Part shown: one piece after another, positions 1 through 9,749 of the stretch
How positions within the stretch are numbered: the first letter of the stretch is position 1
Layout of the letters: each line of letters opens with the position of its first letter
NCBI GenBank assembly: GCA_902616615.1
Contig: CACMTN010000009.1
Span: 26,002 to 90,001, forward strand
Length of the DNA stretch: 64,000 nt
Reading direction: 5' to 3'
DNA from: an uncultured SAR116 cluster alpha proteobacterium
GTDB lineage: Bacteria > Pseudomonadota > Alphaproteobacteria > Puniceispirillales > Marisalimonadaceae
The notes under the pieces: model-generated
Databases searched by the model: none
What the model saw: the letters and a program-made list of their open reading frames with translations, nothing else
Told to the model about the DNA's origin: nothing
Made by a program: the position numbers and the translations under genes

Positions 1-132
1 AGTATATTGTAGCATAGTTTTATCATATATTAATTTGTGAAATTGTTTTGGTAACTTTTTCCTAGATAAAGGCCACAATCTTGTTCCAGAGCCTCCAGCT
101 AGGATAATAGGAGTAATAAAATTTCTGTTCAA
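1..132 (-). CDS. manC: Mannose-1-phosphate guanylyltransferase, N-terminal fragment (cut by window edge)
   Basis: Only the first 44 codons are present; the gene runs off the left edge. It would make GDP-mannose from mannose-1-phosphate and GTP in the cytoplasm. The translated start contains [17 protein letters not shown] followed by PKQF, the nucleotide-binding signature of the ManC/AlgA family. No ATG is available: the likely start is TTG at 132-130, with TTG at 138-136 as an alternative, and an AGGGAA stretch lies just upstream. It follows the WecA-like gene almost directly, so the two are probably co-transcribed. The family assignment is firm; the start and full length are not. Confidence 0.78.
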   Translation of the reverse strand, partial: MNRNFITPIILAGGSGTRLWPLSRKKLPKQFHKLIYDKTMLQYT

Positions 133-134
133 AA

Positions 135-1205
135 TCAAATTTCCCTAATATTTTTATTCACAATTTTATATAATATTTCATAAAATAATATAAATATTAT
201 TATGCCTAATAATGTCATAATTTCACTTTTAAAAAAATAAATTATATAAAGCATGTTGATGATTTGTATTGAAATAATTTCAATTGATGTAATAAAATTT
301 GTTTGAAGAAAGTTAAAATTCATTCTTTTTTGATTGTATATATATAAAATGCTGTGAAAATGTTTATTATCGGCTTTAAAAACACTAATATCATTTGCAA
401 ATAACCTTCTTAAAACAGACTTAAAAGTTTCATACGCAGGATAAATTAATATTTGTGCAATAACAATAGGAGATATGTGGTAGTTATTTTCAACTATCGA
501 AATTAAAATTATTGCAACATAAAAACCTAAGAGATATGCGCCACTATCTCCTATAAAAATCTTCCCAAATGGGAAATTACAAATAAAAACCCCTAACAAA
601 ATTGATATAAAACACATTGAGAATTTTAAAATTTCTAGATTTTCTGTCTCATTAGTAATTAAAATTACTGTGGAAAGACATATAATAGCAGTCATTATAC
701 TAAGACCATTCAAACCATCAATAATGTTGAACGCTTGTATTAAGTATATAATGGACACAATTGTAAACAAAAGTGAGATCACTTTGTAATTTAATATGTA
801 ATCCAAGAACTCAAAACCTATTTTAGAAATTGAATACTCAAAAATTATAATAAATAAAATACCACTAAGAAATGAACCAAATAATCTTAAACTAGGAGGA
901 ACAGATTGTGTGATGTCTTCTATAAATCCAAAGACAAATACTGGAATAGAAATTAAAAAATATAAAACAAAGTTATTATTTTGGTAATTAAACAGAAATA
1001 AGTCAATTAATGCTACTGTACCGAAACTTATAAAAATTGACAAACCACCAAACCTCGGAATTTTACCTTCATGAATAAATTGAGGCCCTTTTGGTAAAGG
1101 AAAAAAAATTTTAAGTTTCTGATTATATATCTTAATTATAATTAATGATAATATTAATGAAAAAAAAAAGTTGAAAATTAAATATTTAGATAAGTCTTCA
1201 AACAT
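135..1205 (-). CDS. WecA/MraY-family polyprenyl-phosphate sugar-1-phosphate transferase
   Basis: An integral membrane enzyme that moves a sugar-1-phosphate from a UDP-sugar to undecaprenyl phosphate, a first step in building O-antigen-type glycans. The 356 residues are mostly hydrophobic, with about ten or eleven membrane segments. Family motifs are visible: RFGG (51-54), GFIEDI (93-98, the acidic Mg-binding loop), [10 protein letters not shown] (160-169), [12 protein letters not shown] (217-228) and HFHS (282-285), the last matching the histidine-rich loop of the WecA branch. It lies just upstream of manC on the same strand and divergent from the dehydratase gene at 1335. A second, unrelated initiating enzyme of PglC type lies at 3265-3840. 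The specific sugar cannot be told from the sequence. Confidence 0.85.
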   Translation of the reverse strand: MFEDLSKYLIFNFFFSLILSLIIIKIYNQKLKIFFPLPKGPQFIHEGKIPRFGGLSIFISFGTVALIDLFLFNYQNNNFVLYFLISIPVFVFGFIEDITQSVPPSLRLFGSFLSGILFIIIFEYSISKIGFEFLDYILNYKVISLLFTIVSIIYLIQAFNIIDGLNGLSIMTAIICLSTVILITNETENLEILKFSMCFISILLGVFICNFPFGKIFIGDSGAYLLGFYVAIILISIVENNYHISPIVIAQILIYPAYETFKSVLRRLFANDISVFKADNKHFHSILYIYNQKRMNFNFLQTNFITSIEIISIQIINMLYIIYFFKSEIMTLLGIIIFILFYEILYKIVNKNIREI

Positions 1206-1334
1206 TATAATCTTCTTTATTTTCTGATTTTTTAAGTTATTTTATAATGTGTTATCATTAAGTTTAAAATTTGTCTATCAACCAATTATGTTTAAATTTA
1301 ACTAATATTATTTAATAATGAAATTGTAAAAAAT
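1206..1334. promoter_or_regulatory. Divergent intergenic region, likely promoters for both neighbours
   Basis: This very AT-rich spacer separates two genes that face away from each other, so it should carry both promoters. On the plus strand a TATAAT hexamer sits at 1243-1248, but I see no good -35 element at the usual distance. No hairpin or repeat stands out. The inference rests on gene layout more than on motif quality. Confidence 0.35.
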
Positions 1335-3224
1335 ATGAATAAGATTTATTTGCTTAAGTTATTCGAACTATCTAGATTTACAAAAACAACCATACAAATC
1401 TTTACAGATTCTACCCTCATTATAATATGCTTTTTTTTATCTTTAATCATTCGTTTGAATGATTTTGGGGTGATATTTATTGAAACTAACTGGTTGCTAA
1501 TTTTGTTTGTATTACCAGTTACATTATTTATCTACATTTATTTTGGATTTTACCAATCTATTATAAGATATGTATCAGAAAAATTTTTTTTATCAGCTAT
1601 TTCTGCGATTTTTTTTTCTGCCATTGTAATGTATTTGGGATCAAAGCTTTTTGATTTTTTTTTACCTAGATCTATACCTTTTATTTACTTTAATTTTTTA
1701 CTTATTTTTACACTATTTATTAGATATTTTCTTAAATATTTGTTTTTGGCATATAACTTTGATCAAAGAAAGCATGTTGCTATTTATGGGGCAGGAAAAG
1801 CTGGAAGGAATTTATTAGCTTCTTTAAATGAAAGTCTTGATTACAAACCTATTTTGTTTTTGGATGATGACCCAAAAATTACTAACAAAAAAATAAATGG
1901 ATTAAGAGTGTATCAATTTACTGACTCAATTAATATTTTAAAAAAAAATAGTATAAGTTTAATTTTGTTAGCTATGCCAAATATTAAACAAATAAATAGA
2001 AATATTATAATTGATAAATTGGTTAAACAAAATTTTTCTGTTAAGAAAATACCTAGCACAAAAGAAAAAATGAATAATCACAAAAATATTACAGATATTT
2101 CTAATATTTCTGTTCAAGATATATTGGGAAGAGATGAAATACCACCAATACCAAGCCTTACAAAAAAAAATATAGAAAACAAAGTTGTTTTAGTTACTGG
2201 AGCAGGTGGGTCTATAGGCAGCGAATTATGTGTACAAATTTTAAATATAAAGCCTAAGTCTCTTATATATTTAGATAATTCAGAATTCTCTCTTTATACA
2301 ATTGACCAAAAGATTAAATCTTTACTCACTGAAGATAAATCTGAAATCGAAACATTTGAGATGCTAGGCTCAGTACAAGACGAAATATTTATGAAAAATA
2401 TTTTTAAGAAATTTAAAATACATACAATATATCACGCTGCAGCATATAAACATGTACCATTAGTCGAACAAAATATTATTGAAGGAATTAAGAATAATGT
2501 ATTTGGAACCTATATTATTTCTAATTTAGCTATTTCACATAAAGTTAATGCTTTTATATTAATTTCAACAGATAAAGCAGTGAGACCAAGTAATTATATG
2601 GGTGCTACAAAAAGAATTGCAGAATTAATATGCCAGGCATTTTCTGTTTCTCAAAAAAATACAATTTTTTCAATAGTGCGCTTTGGAAATGTAATTGGAT
2701 CTTCAGGTTCAGTTATTCCTCTATTTGAAAGGCAAATCATGAATGGTGGGCCAGTTACACTAACACATAAAGATGTAACAAGATATTTTATGACAATTAA
2801 GGAAGCTGTTGGTCTTGTGATACAAGCAGGCGCAATGTCAAAAAATGGAGACTTGTTCATTTTAGAAATGGGAAAGCCTATAAAAATACTTAATCTAGCC
2901 GAAAAGATCATAAGATTATTTGGCATGATACCCCAAGTTAATAATCTAAATAATATTAAAGAAACAAGTGAAAATGTAATTAACATTAAAATTGTAGGTC
3001 TAAGAGATGGAGAGAAGATTCGTGAAGAAGTTTTAATTGACCATAAATCCTTTCCAACACAACATCCTCGAATTCTTAAAGCTAGAGAAAAAGGAATTGA
3101 AGAAAAAGATTTAAACAAGCTTATCCTACAACTTATGCAAAGCACAAAAAATCAAAACATTAAAAAAGTTAAACTTTTACTAGAAAAAGCACCAATAGGT
3201 TTTAAAGAAAGTAAAAACATTTAA
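1335..3224 (+). CDS. Membrane-bound NDP-sugar 4,6-dehydratase (CapD/WbpM/PglF family)
   Basis: Probably converts UDP-GlcNAc to the UDP-4-keto-6-deoxy sugar that feeds bacillosamine, legionaminic acid or fucosamine-type sugars. The first 140 or so residues hold four membrane segments. A first Rossmann motif, GAGKAGRN, lies at 152-159, and the catalytic short-chain dehydrogenase domain begins with VTGAGGSIGSE near 287-297. YHAAAYKH (366-373) and STDKAVRPS (411-419) are typical. In the YxxxK position there is Met422-x3-Lys426, the Met-for-Tyr change known in WbpM-type enzymes. At 629 residues it is full length. It is the only plus-strand gene in the first 40 kb, so it has its own promoter. The precise product is inferred. 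Confidence 0.88.
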   Translation: MNKIYLLKLFELSRFTKTTIQIFTDSTLIIICFFLSLIIRLNDFGVIFIETNWLLILFVLPVTLFIYIYFGFYQSIIRYVSEKFFLSAISAIFFSAIVMYLGSKLFDFFLPRSIPFIYFNFLLIFTLFIRYFLKYLFLAYNFDQRKHVAIYGAGKAGRNLLASLNESLDYKPILFLDDDPKITNKKINGLRVYQFTDSINILKKNSISLILLAMPNIKQINRNIIIDKLVKQNFSVKKIPSTKEKMNNHKNITDISNISVQDILGRDEIPPIPSLTKKNIENKVVLVTGAGGSIGSELCVQILNIKPKSLIYLDNSEFSLYTIDQKIKSLLTEDKSEIETFEMLGSVQDEIFMKNIFKKFKIHTIYHAAAYKHVPLVEQNIIEGIKNNVFGTYIISNLAISHKVNAFILISTDKAVRPSNYMGATKRIAELICQAFSVSQKNTIFSIVRFGNVIGSSGSVIPLFERQIMNGGPVTLTHKDVTRYFMTIKEAVGLVIQAGAMSKNGDLFILEMGKPIKILNLAEKIIRLFGMIPQVNNLNNIKETSENVINIKIVGLRDGEKIREEVLIDHKSFPTQHPRILKAREKGIEEKDLNKLILQLMQSTKNQNIKKVKLLLEKAPIGFKESKNI

Positions 3225-3264
3225 GTTTTTTTTGAATAAGAGAAATTTATTTAATTATTAATGC

Positions 3265-3840
3265 TTAATGTAAGATATTTTTTTTTCTAAAAATCAAGAT
3301 AAAAGTTAAAAAAAGTATCTTTAAGTCAAAAAAAAGAGAACAATTTTTAAGATAAACTAAGTCTAAACTTACCTTTTCTTTAACATCCAAGTCATCTCTA
3401 CCATTAATCTGTGCCCAACCAGTCAAACCCGGAACTAACTTATCAATACTTTTAATTTTTCTTAATTTTATCAAATAATCTTCATTGAACAATGCTGGTC
3501 TTGGTCCTACAAAACTCATTCTACCTATAAGTATACTCCATAATTGTGGTAATTCATCTAAACTTGATTTTCTAAGAAAACTTCCAAAAGAGTTTATATA
3601 AATACGAGGATTTATTAACAAATGAGTTGCAACTTGTGGAGTGTCAGGATGCATTGTTCTAATTTTTGGCATCAAAAAAATTTTTCCATTTTTACCTACT
3701 CGTTGAGACCAGAATATAAAAGAACCTTTCAAAAAAATTTTAGAAAGTATGTATAAAATAATTATAAAAGGTGAAAATATCAATATACCTACAATTGCTC
3801 CAAAAAAATCTAATAATCTTTTAAAAAAGTTATATTGCAT
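3265..3840 (-). CDS. PglC-like small phosphoglycosyl transferase
   Basis: A single-domain monotopic enzyme that transfers a sugar-1-phosphate from a UDP-sugar to polyprenyl phosphate at the inner membrane. The 191 residues start with a hydrophobic re-entrant helix (about 12-35), then show KIRTMHPD (59-66), the catalytic Asp-Glu pair in SLDELPQLW (Asp95-Glu96) and VGPRP (111-115). This is the minimal size of the family, like Campylobacter PglC, without the extra membrane domain of WbaP or WcaJ. Its start overlaps the end of the upstream glycosyltransferase by 11 nt, so the two are translated together. Beside a PglF-like dehydratase it may use diacetyl-bacillosamine, but that is inference. Confidence 0.88.
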   Translation of the reverse strand: MQYNFFKRLLDFFGAIVGILIFSPFIIILYILSKIFLKGSFIFWSQRVGKNGKIFLMPKIRTMHPDTPQVATHLLINPRIYINSFGSFLRKSSLDELPQLWSILIGRMSFVGPRPALFNEDYLIKLRKIKSIDKLVPGLTGWAQINGRDDLDVKEKVSLDLVYLKNCSLFFDLKILFLTFILIFRKKNILH

Positions 3841-5005
3841 TTATGGAACTATCTTTTAATTGTTCTTTGATTAATTTAATCTGTAAATTTATTACTTTTG
3901 CTTCGTCATAAAGTTTTAATGCACGTTTTCTTCCTTTTACTCCATATTCTCTACACAACTTTCTGTTTTTTATAAATTTTATCATATTATATTCTAAATC
4001 CTTTGCAGATTTAATTGGAATTAAAAGACCAGTTTGTTTATCAACCACCTCTTCTCTTGATCCTCTTATATTTGTTGCCAAAATTGGCTTTGACATCATC
4101 ATAGCTTCGATAATACTTCTTGGCATTCCTTCCCTCCAAGAAGGTAAACAATATAAATCCATGACAGAAATTAATTCTGGAATATCATCTCTTAGCCCTA
4201 GAAATTTTATATTATTTTGTAATTTAATTTTTGCACTTTTAATATGGTCATTTATATTAGTATCATGATCTGATTCTAATCTTTCCCCTACAACTAAAAA
4301 AATTACATCTTTATATTTACTAAAAATTGATTTTGCTGCTTCTAAAAATTCTACAATTCCTTTTTCTTTAACTAGTCTTGCGATACAACCAACAACAAAA
4401 TAATTTTTTGAGATTTTCAGTTTCTTTTTTATTAAATTTGATTTTTTAATATTAAAAGGCTTAAACTTTTCGATGTTTACGCCATTACCTATTGTAAATA
4501 TCTTATCCTTTGGGAGTATATTATATTTCGTAGCTAAATTTTGATCTTCATAACTTTGTGTAAAAATAACATTTGTTAGGTATCCCATTAACTTTTCTAA
4601 ATTTAAATAGAATAAAAACTTTAGTTTATTCATATTTTCATGAAAATAAAAACCATGTGCAGTGTAAATTACTATTTGGACACCAGCAAGTTTACTTGCA
4701 ATTCTTCCAATGATAGAAGCAACAGGAGTATGAACGTGAACAATATCATAATTTTCTTTTTTAAATATTTTATATAATAAGAAAAATGATTTTAAAATTT
4801 TGAAAGGATTTAAATTTCTAGGAATATCAATGTTTTTAATTATATAACCTCTGTCTCTGAGAGGATTTATGTGTTTTCCATACGAACAAATTGCTTCGAC
4901 TTCCCAACCTTCTTTTTTTAGTCCGTCAATTAGTGGAATAAGAAAATGATATAGCGTAAAGTCTACTGCACATAATTGACAAATTTTAAGCTTTGAACTT
5001 CTCAA
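3830..5005 (-). CDS. Glycosyltransferase family 4
   Basis: A GT-B fold transferase that would add a sugar to the lipid-linked intermediate on the cytoplasmic side. The 391 residues begin with an acceptor-binding half (HVHTPVAS near residue 95) and continue with the donor half, marked by VGCIARLVKEKGI and the EGMPRSIIEAM retaining-transferase motif near residues 295-305. It overlaps the PglC-like gene by 11 nt and directly follows the asparagine-synthase-like gene. That pairing makes it a candidate for the second sugar, as PglA does in pgl systems. The sequence does not give donor or acceptor. Confidence 0.85.
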   Translation of the reverse strand: MRSSKLKICQLCAVDFTLYHFLIPLIDGLKKEGWEVEAICSYGKHINPLRDRGYIIKNIDIPRNLNPFKILKSFFLLYKIFKKENYDIVHVHTPVASIIGRIASKLAGVQIVIYTAHGFYFHENMNKLKFLFYLNLEKLMGYLTNVIFTQSYEDQNLATKYNILPKDKIFTIGNGVNIEKFKPFNIKKSNLIKKKLKISKNYFVVGCIARLVKEKGIVEFLEAAKSIFSKYKDVIFLVVGERLESDHDTNINDHIKSAKIKLQNNIKFLGLRDDIPELISVMDLYCLPSWREGMPRSIIEAMMMSKPILATNIRGSREEVVDKQTGLLIPIKSAKDLEYNMIKFIKNRKLCREYGVKGRKRALKLYDEAKVINLQIKLIKEQLKDSSINAI

Positions 5006-6937
5006 TTAATTTTTCTCCATCCAAGATTGTAGCATCAAAATATTCCAAATGGGATGTTGCCAGTTTCTATCACCACTTAAATGTTCTTCCCATTTTTTAT
5101 TTATCAATTCATGGTTTAGGGGTAGATTTTTTTTTAATTTTGAAATATCTAATAAATCACTGGCCCAGTCTTTTAGTGGACCTCTAAGCCAACTATCAAT
5201 TGGAACCCCAAAACCTTGTTTTGGTCTATCAATTAAGTAATAAGGTATATACTTGTTAAGAATTTTTCTTAATGGCACCTTACCTTTTTTACCTACTAAT
5301 TTTTCTTTAATTGGTATTTGCCAAGCATACTTAATCACTCTTTCATCTAAAAAAGGGACCCTTGTTTCTAACCCGTGGGACATAGCAGCTCTATCAATTT
5401 TAACTAAAATGTCGTCAGGTAAATACATATTGATATCAGTCTTCATCATATTTTCAATAAAACTTGTTTGATCATCCCAAAAGTCAAATATTCTTGCAAA
5501 TGTAGCATCTTCGTCTATATCTTTAAGTGGAGTTTCTGTACGCCATTGACTAATCATTTTAATGTATAAATCTTCTTTAGATGAAAATTCTAGTAATTCA
5601 GAAAACTTGTGTATTTTATCGCCAATATTTTTAAATTGAAAATTTGATGGAAAAAATAGTGAAAAAGAATTAAAAATTTTTGTAAAAGTACTTGGTGGAA
5701 TGGAACAACAAGATATAGAAATTAATTTTCTTAAGTTTAATGGTAAATGATTAAATTTGTTTATGATAGAATTAGACCATAAATATCGATTATAACCTCC
5801 AAAAAGTTCATCACCGCCATCTCCAGACAAACATACTTTTACATATTTACTTGTAATTTTTGAGAGTAACATAGTTGGAATTTGAGATGAGTCACCGAAT
5901 GGTTCGTCGTATACTTGAGAAATATTTGGAATCATTTTTATTGTTTCTTCAGGTGAAACGTAAAATTCATGATGGTCAGTGCCTAAAATTTTTGATATTT
6001 CTTTAGCGTATTTTGCTTCATTATAATCTGTTTCTGTAAATCCAATAGTAAAAGTATTTATTTTTTTTTGTGACTGTTCTTGCATTAATGAAACTATTAG
6101 TGATGAATCTATGCCACCTGATAAAAAAGCTCCTATAGGTACATCTGAAATCATTTGTTCTTTTATAGCCAACCTGAGAGTATTATGAAGATTAGCATTA
6201 GATGAAAATTTATTATTTGAAAAATTTGCTTCTTTTACTATCGTATCAAAGTTCCACCATTGAGTTATATTTTTTTGTGAATTATAACTGTTAATTTCTA
6301 TTTTGGAACCAGCAGGTAATTTATATATATTTTCATATACGGAATGAGGCGAAGGTACATATCCAAATTTTATCATTTGAGCAACTGCAGATTTATTTAA
6401 TTTAAAACTCAGTTTATTTTGTGCTTTAATTGATTTCAATTCAGAAGCAAAAATGAGATAACCATCCAAGAAACCATAATAAAGAGGTTTTTCACCAATT
6501 CTATCTCTAGCTAAAATAATTGTTTTTTTCTTTCTGTCCCATATTGCTAAAGCAAACATACCTCTGGAAAAATAAAGTGCCTTGTCAATACCCCAAAATT
6601 CAATCGCTTCAAGTAAAACTTCTGTATCAGAATTTCCTTCCCAATTGATTTTTTTTTCATTATCTAATTTTGATTTAATATCAATATAATTATAAATTTC
6701 TCCATTGAATGTAATGACATATCTTTTACTTTTAGATATCATTGGTTGATTGCCATTTGAACTTAAATCTATAATTGAAAGTCTTGTATGACCCAAAAAG
6801 ACATTATCTTCGTGCCACATACTATTATTATCTGGGCCCCTGTGAGACAAAGCTTTGGTCATTTTATCTAAGTTATCTATATCTAATATAGATTGATTAG
6901 ATTTTTTTAATTTTAAAAATCCGGTAATTCCGCACAT
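5006..6937 (-). CDS. Asparagine-synthase-like glutamine amidotransferase 1
   Basis: Family members take ammonia from glutamine and use ATP to amidate a carboxylate. The start is MCGITGF, leaving Cys2 free as the N-terminal nucleophile. The glutaminase half carries LSHRGPD and FNGEIYN, and the synthetase half the pyrophosphate-loop motif SGGIDSS and LSGDGGDELFGGYNRY. At 643 residues it is complete. In O-antigen loci such enzymes (WbpS/WbpG-like) are linked to uronamide formation, and three copies in one sugar locus argue against simple asparagine supply. It sits 1 nt upstream of a glycosyltransferase gene. The amidated sugar acceptor is inferred. Confidence 0.85.
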   Translation of the reverse strand: MCGITGFLKLKKSNQSILDIDNLDKMTKALSHRGPDNNSMWHEDNVFLGHTRLSIIDLSSNGNQPMISKSKRYVITFNGEIYNYIDIKSKLDNEKKINWEGNSDTEVLLEAIEFWGIDKALYFSRGMFALAIWDRKKKTIILARDRIGEKPLYYGFLDGYLIFASELKSIKAQNKLSFKLNKSAVAQMIKFGYVPSPHSVYENIYKLPAGSKIEINSYNSQKNITQWWNFDTIVKEANFSNNKFSSNANLHNTLRLAIKEQMISDVPIGAFLSGGIDSSLIVSLMQEQSQKKINTFTIGFTETDYNEAKYAKEISKILGTDHHEFYVSPEETIKMIPNISQVYDEPFGDSSQIPTMLLSKITSKYVKVCLSGDGGDELFGGYNRYLWSNSIINKFNHLPLNLRKLISISCCSIPPSTFTKIFNSFSLFFPSNFQFKNIGDKIHKFSELLEFSSKEDLYIKMISQWRTETPLKDIDEDATFARIFDFWDDQTSFIENMMKTDINMYLPDDILVKIDRAAMSHGLETRVPFLDERVIKYAWQIPIKEKLVGKKGKVPLRKILNKYIPYYLIDRPKQGFGVPIDSWLRGPLKDWASDLLDISKLKKNLPLNHELINKKWEEHLSGDRNWQHPIWNILMLQSWMEKN

Positions 6938-6969
6938 TTTTGACTCTGTCTTACTGTTGATATTACAAG

Positions 6970-7782
6970 TTATTTTTTATAAGCTAACGCACACCAATAA
7001 GGTTTACTAGGACTAAATTTAATAGAATGAAAACCACTTGAAGTTAAAAGTTCTATTATTTCGACTTTACTATATCTTTTCTCAAAGGTAGTACCAAACC
7101 TATCCAAGCTATCAGTTCTCATTGTATATAAAGATTTGTTTCTATAGTATGACAATGGCAAATTAGAAATATTAAAGTTAAGTTTTTCTAAAAAAAAGCT
7201 TAAACGTGCTAGAGGGAAATATATTACCAAAGCAATTATTTCACAAATAATCATTTTAAGGTTTTTGGGTAAACGACTTATAGTTTTTCTTAAAAAATCA
7301 GAACATTTCCATAATAATCTGAACCAGTTTGGTTCATTTTCAAAAGAATAATATAAATAGATTAAAAAAGGAGCATCTTTTTTTAATAGTCTATTAATTT
7401 CTTTTAGGGCGATTTCTATGTCTGGGACATGATGTAGCACACCTAAGGAATAAGCAAAATCGTATTTATTATATTTAATGTTAGTTTTAGTAACGTCTGC
7501 AACTAAAAAATCAACATTATTAAATTCACTTAACAATTTTTTTGAAACTTTAATAGACTTAAAACTTGCATCTAATAATGTAAGTTTCTTGCATTTTGGA
7601 GCAACACATTTAGCCCATCTTCCAGTACCACACCCAAAATCAATACCAATAGATTTTTTTCCTATTTTTTCCCACGGAAATATATCAAAATAATTACTAA
7701 AAATTTCGTCCAATTCATTTTTATTCAGACTAATTTGATTAAATTTTTCCCATTCAACAATAATATTTTTATTTTTTTTCAT
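6970..7782 (-). CDS. Class I SAM-dependent methyltransferase
   Basis: Probably methylates a sugar in the polysaccharide pathway. The 270 residues hold a Rossmann-like domain with the SAM-binding glycine motif GIDFGCGTGRWAK near residues 46-58 and the post-I motif near LLDAS; YSLGVLHHVPD is typical of Methyltransf_11-type enzymes. The C-terminal part is hydrophobic and variable, perhaps for acceptor binding. Its start overlaps the upstream glycosyltransferase gene by 14 nt, which suggests a shared pathway. O-, N- or C-methylation cannot be distinguished from the sequence. Confidence 0.78.
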   Translation of the reverse strand: MKKNKNIIVEWEKFNQISLNKNELDEIFSNYFDIFPWEKIGKKSIGIDFGCGTGRWAKCVAPKCKKLTLLDASFKSIKVSKKLLSEFNNVDFLVADVTKTNIKYNKYDFAYSLGVLHHVPDIEIALKEINRLLKKDAPFLIYLYYSFENEPNWFRLLWKCSDFLRKTISRLPKNLKMIICEIIALVIYFPLARLSFFLEKLNFNISNLPLSYYRNKSLYTMRTDSLDRFGTTFEKRYSKVEIIELLTSSGFHSIKFSPSKPYWCALAYKK

Positions 7783-8899
7783 TTATTATCTCGTAGATTA
7801 AATTGATATAATCATTAACAACCATATTCATACTAAAATTCTTGACAATTCTGTCTCTACCTTTTTTTCCTAGATCTTTTCTTTTTTTTGGTGACATGAA
7901 ATAAATTTTTTTCCATCCTTCAACTATATCTTTTGGTTCTAATGTATTAACTATTATTCCAGTACAGCCTATTATTTGTTTACAATCACCAACATTAGTT
8001 GCAACACATGGTACAGAAGAATTCATTGCCTCACCCAAAACATTTGGAAAACCTTCACTTCGTGAGGTTAATGCTAGAAGGTCAAAGTTATTTATAATTT
8101 TTTTAGCATGCTTTACTTCTCCTAACAAAATTGAACTTGCCAGAAGATTGCCTTTACGTAATGAATTTAGCAAACACTTATTCTCTAACGACAAATCTTT
8201 ACCTACAAACACAAATTTAATATTTTTAATTTTTTGGTTGATGATCTTTGCACTTCTTATAAATAAATCAATTCCTTTAATTTTTGATTTTTTCCCGATA
8301 TAGCCTATTAAAAATTCATTTTTAATATTGTGGAAACGTCTAAAATTTCTATTATCATTTAAATTAATAACATTTTGTATTTCAAAACCATTATGAATAA
8401 CTTTTTTTCTTAACGGTTTATAACCTATTTTCATATGACTTTCTAAACCATGTCGTGAGTTTGCAATTATACAATCTGGAACTTTTGAAAAAAAAGAGAG
8501 AAATTTAACTAATAACCAATTTCGCAAACCTAATATTCTGATTTCTGGTGCAGAACATCTTAAGTTCCAAATAAGTTTAATATTAGGAAACCTAATTTTA
8601 ATTAGAGTTCCTATTAAATCTGAAACATGAAGCCATGACATAACTATAGGAGGTTGTAATTCTGATATTAATTTAAAAGTATTGTTTATACTTTTTAATA
8701 AATTTAAAAGGTTATTAATTTTAATATGAACAACTTTGATTTTTAATTTTTTAAAATCATGTGACATTAATCCATTTTTTTTTAAACAAAAAACAACATT
8801 TTTGATTTTTTTCCCTTCTGAGTTTTTTATAAATTTATATAGCATCATCTCAGCTCCACCCTGATCCAAGCTATTAATAATATGAACTATTTTAATCAT
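7769..8899 (-). CDS. Glycosyltransferase family 4
   Basis: A GT-B glycosyltransferase of 376 residues. The N-terminus IVHIINSLDQGGAE is the classic start of the family, with the glycine-rich acceptor loop. The donor half has FLIGYIGKKSKIKGID and, further on, LTSRSEGFPNVLGEAM, the E-x7-E motif that holds the nucleotide sugar. It ends inside the methyltransferase gene and begins 1 nt after the epimerase gene at 8901, so it is part of a tight operon. Its donor is unknown; neighbouring genes point to a CDP- or UDP-linked deoxy sugar. Confidence 0.85.
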   Translation of the reverse strand: MIKIVHIINSLDQGGAEMMLYKFIKNSEGKKIKNVVFCLKKNGLMSHDFKKLKIKVVHIKINNLLNLLKSINNTFKLISELQPPIVMSWLHVSDLIGTLIKIRFPNIKLIWNLRCSAPEIRILGLRNWLLVKFLSFFSKVPDCIIANSRHGLESHMKIGYKPLRKKVIHNGFEIQNVINLNDNRNFRRFHNIKNEFLIGYIGKKSKIKGIDLFIRSAKIINQKIKNIKFVFVGKDLSLENKCLLNSLRKGNLLASSILLGEVKHAKKIINNFDLLALTSRSEGFPNVLGEAMNSSVPCVATNVGDCKQIIGCTGIIVNTLEPKDIVEGWKKIYFMSPKKRKDLGKKGRDRIVKNFSMNMVVNDYINLIYEIINEKK

Positions 8900-8900
8900 T

Positions 8901-9749
8901 TTAGAAGTGACTCTTTAAACCAATTGATTTTTTGGGAGTGCGACCTATATGTTTTTTGTAATCTAATAAATGTAGAGAATTGTGTTTTAAAAGTATTTTT
9001 TTTGTAAAATTTAGTATGCTTGTCCCTTTTCCCGAACATAAATTGTAAGCACCAGAAGTGTGCTTAAATATAATTTTGGTTATTTCTTTAGATACATCCT
9101 TTACATTCATAAAATCTCTAATGTCATCACCATTAATTATTTCAACTGGTCTTTTTTTTAAAATTTGGTTTTTTATATAAGGATATAATCTTTTTGCACC
9201 TTCACCTTTACCGTAAATGTTAAATAATCTAATCCATAAGAATTCAACATTACTATTTTTTAAGATTTCAGTTGAAACTAGAAATGTAGCCGCTTTACAA
9301 GATCCGTAAAGAGTGCTTGGTTTTAGCTGAGTTTTTGTAGACATATACTCCACAGTATTGTCATATTCATAAAAAGTACCAATCCCAACAAATTTTTTTA
9401 AATTACTATTTTTGGCATACTCTGCAATTTTTATTGTTCCATTCATACATTCTAAATTTTTATGAGAATTTAAATAATCTTCATGTTTCAGATACCAAGC
9501 AAAATGGATAAAAATATCTACATCCTCAAATACTTTATCCCACCATCTTTTATTTTTATTAAAAATGTTTTTTATGTAAATTATCTCTTTAATATACTTT
9601 TGCACCTCTTTTGGAAAATCAGTTTTTTTGCGAAGAACAAGTTTAACTTTTATTTTCATACTAGCTAATCTCAATAGCACCTGATTTCCAATGAAACCAG
9701 ATGCACCTGTTAATAAAACTAACTTAGTAGTGTTAAAATTTTTATTCAA
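8901..9749 (-). CDS. NAD-dependent sugar epimerase/dehydratase (extended SDR)
   Basis: A nucleotide-sugar reductase or epimerase. TGASGFIGNQVLLRL (about residues 14-28) binds NAD(P), and the catalytic Tyr-x3-Lys is found in STLYGSCKA. The 282 residues are slightly short for the family, which usually reaches 300-340. It overlaps the glycosyltransferase at 9746 by 4 nt. Together with the cytidylyltransferase and C-methyltransferase upstream it could finish a CDP-deoxy sugar, for example by 4-keto reduction. That role comes from context, not from a diagnostic motif. Confidence 0.75.
   Translation of the reverse strand: MNKNFNTTKLVLLTGASGFIGNQVLLRLASMKIKVKLVLRKKTDFPKEVQKYIKEIIYIKNIFNKNKRWWDKVFEDVDIFIHFAWYLKHEDYLNSHKNLECMNGTIKIAEYAKNSNLKKFVGIGTFYEYDNTVEYMSTKTQLKPSTLYGSCKAATFLVSTEILKNSNVEFLWIRLFNIYGKGEGAKRLYPYIKNQILKKRPVEIINGDDIRDFMNVKDVSKEITKIIFKHTSGAYNLCSGKGTSILNFTKKILLKHNSLHLLDYKKHIGRTPKKSIGLKSHF

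Noticed and set aside
2651..3145. 164-codon open frame opposite the CapD-like gene
   Set aside because: It lies fully within the conserved catalytic domain of the plus-strand gene and shows no motif.
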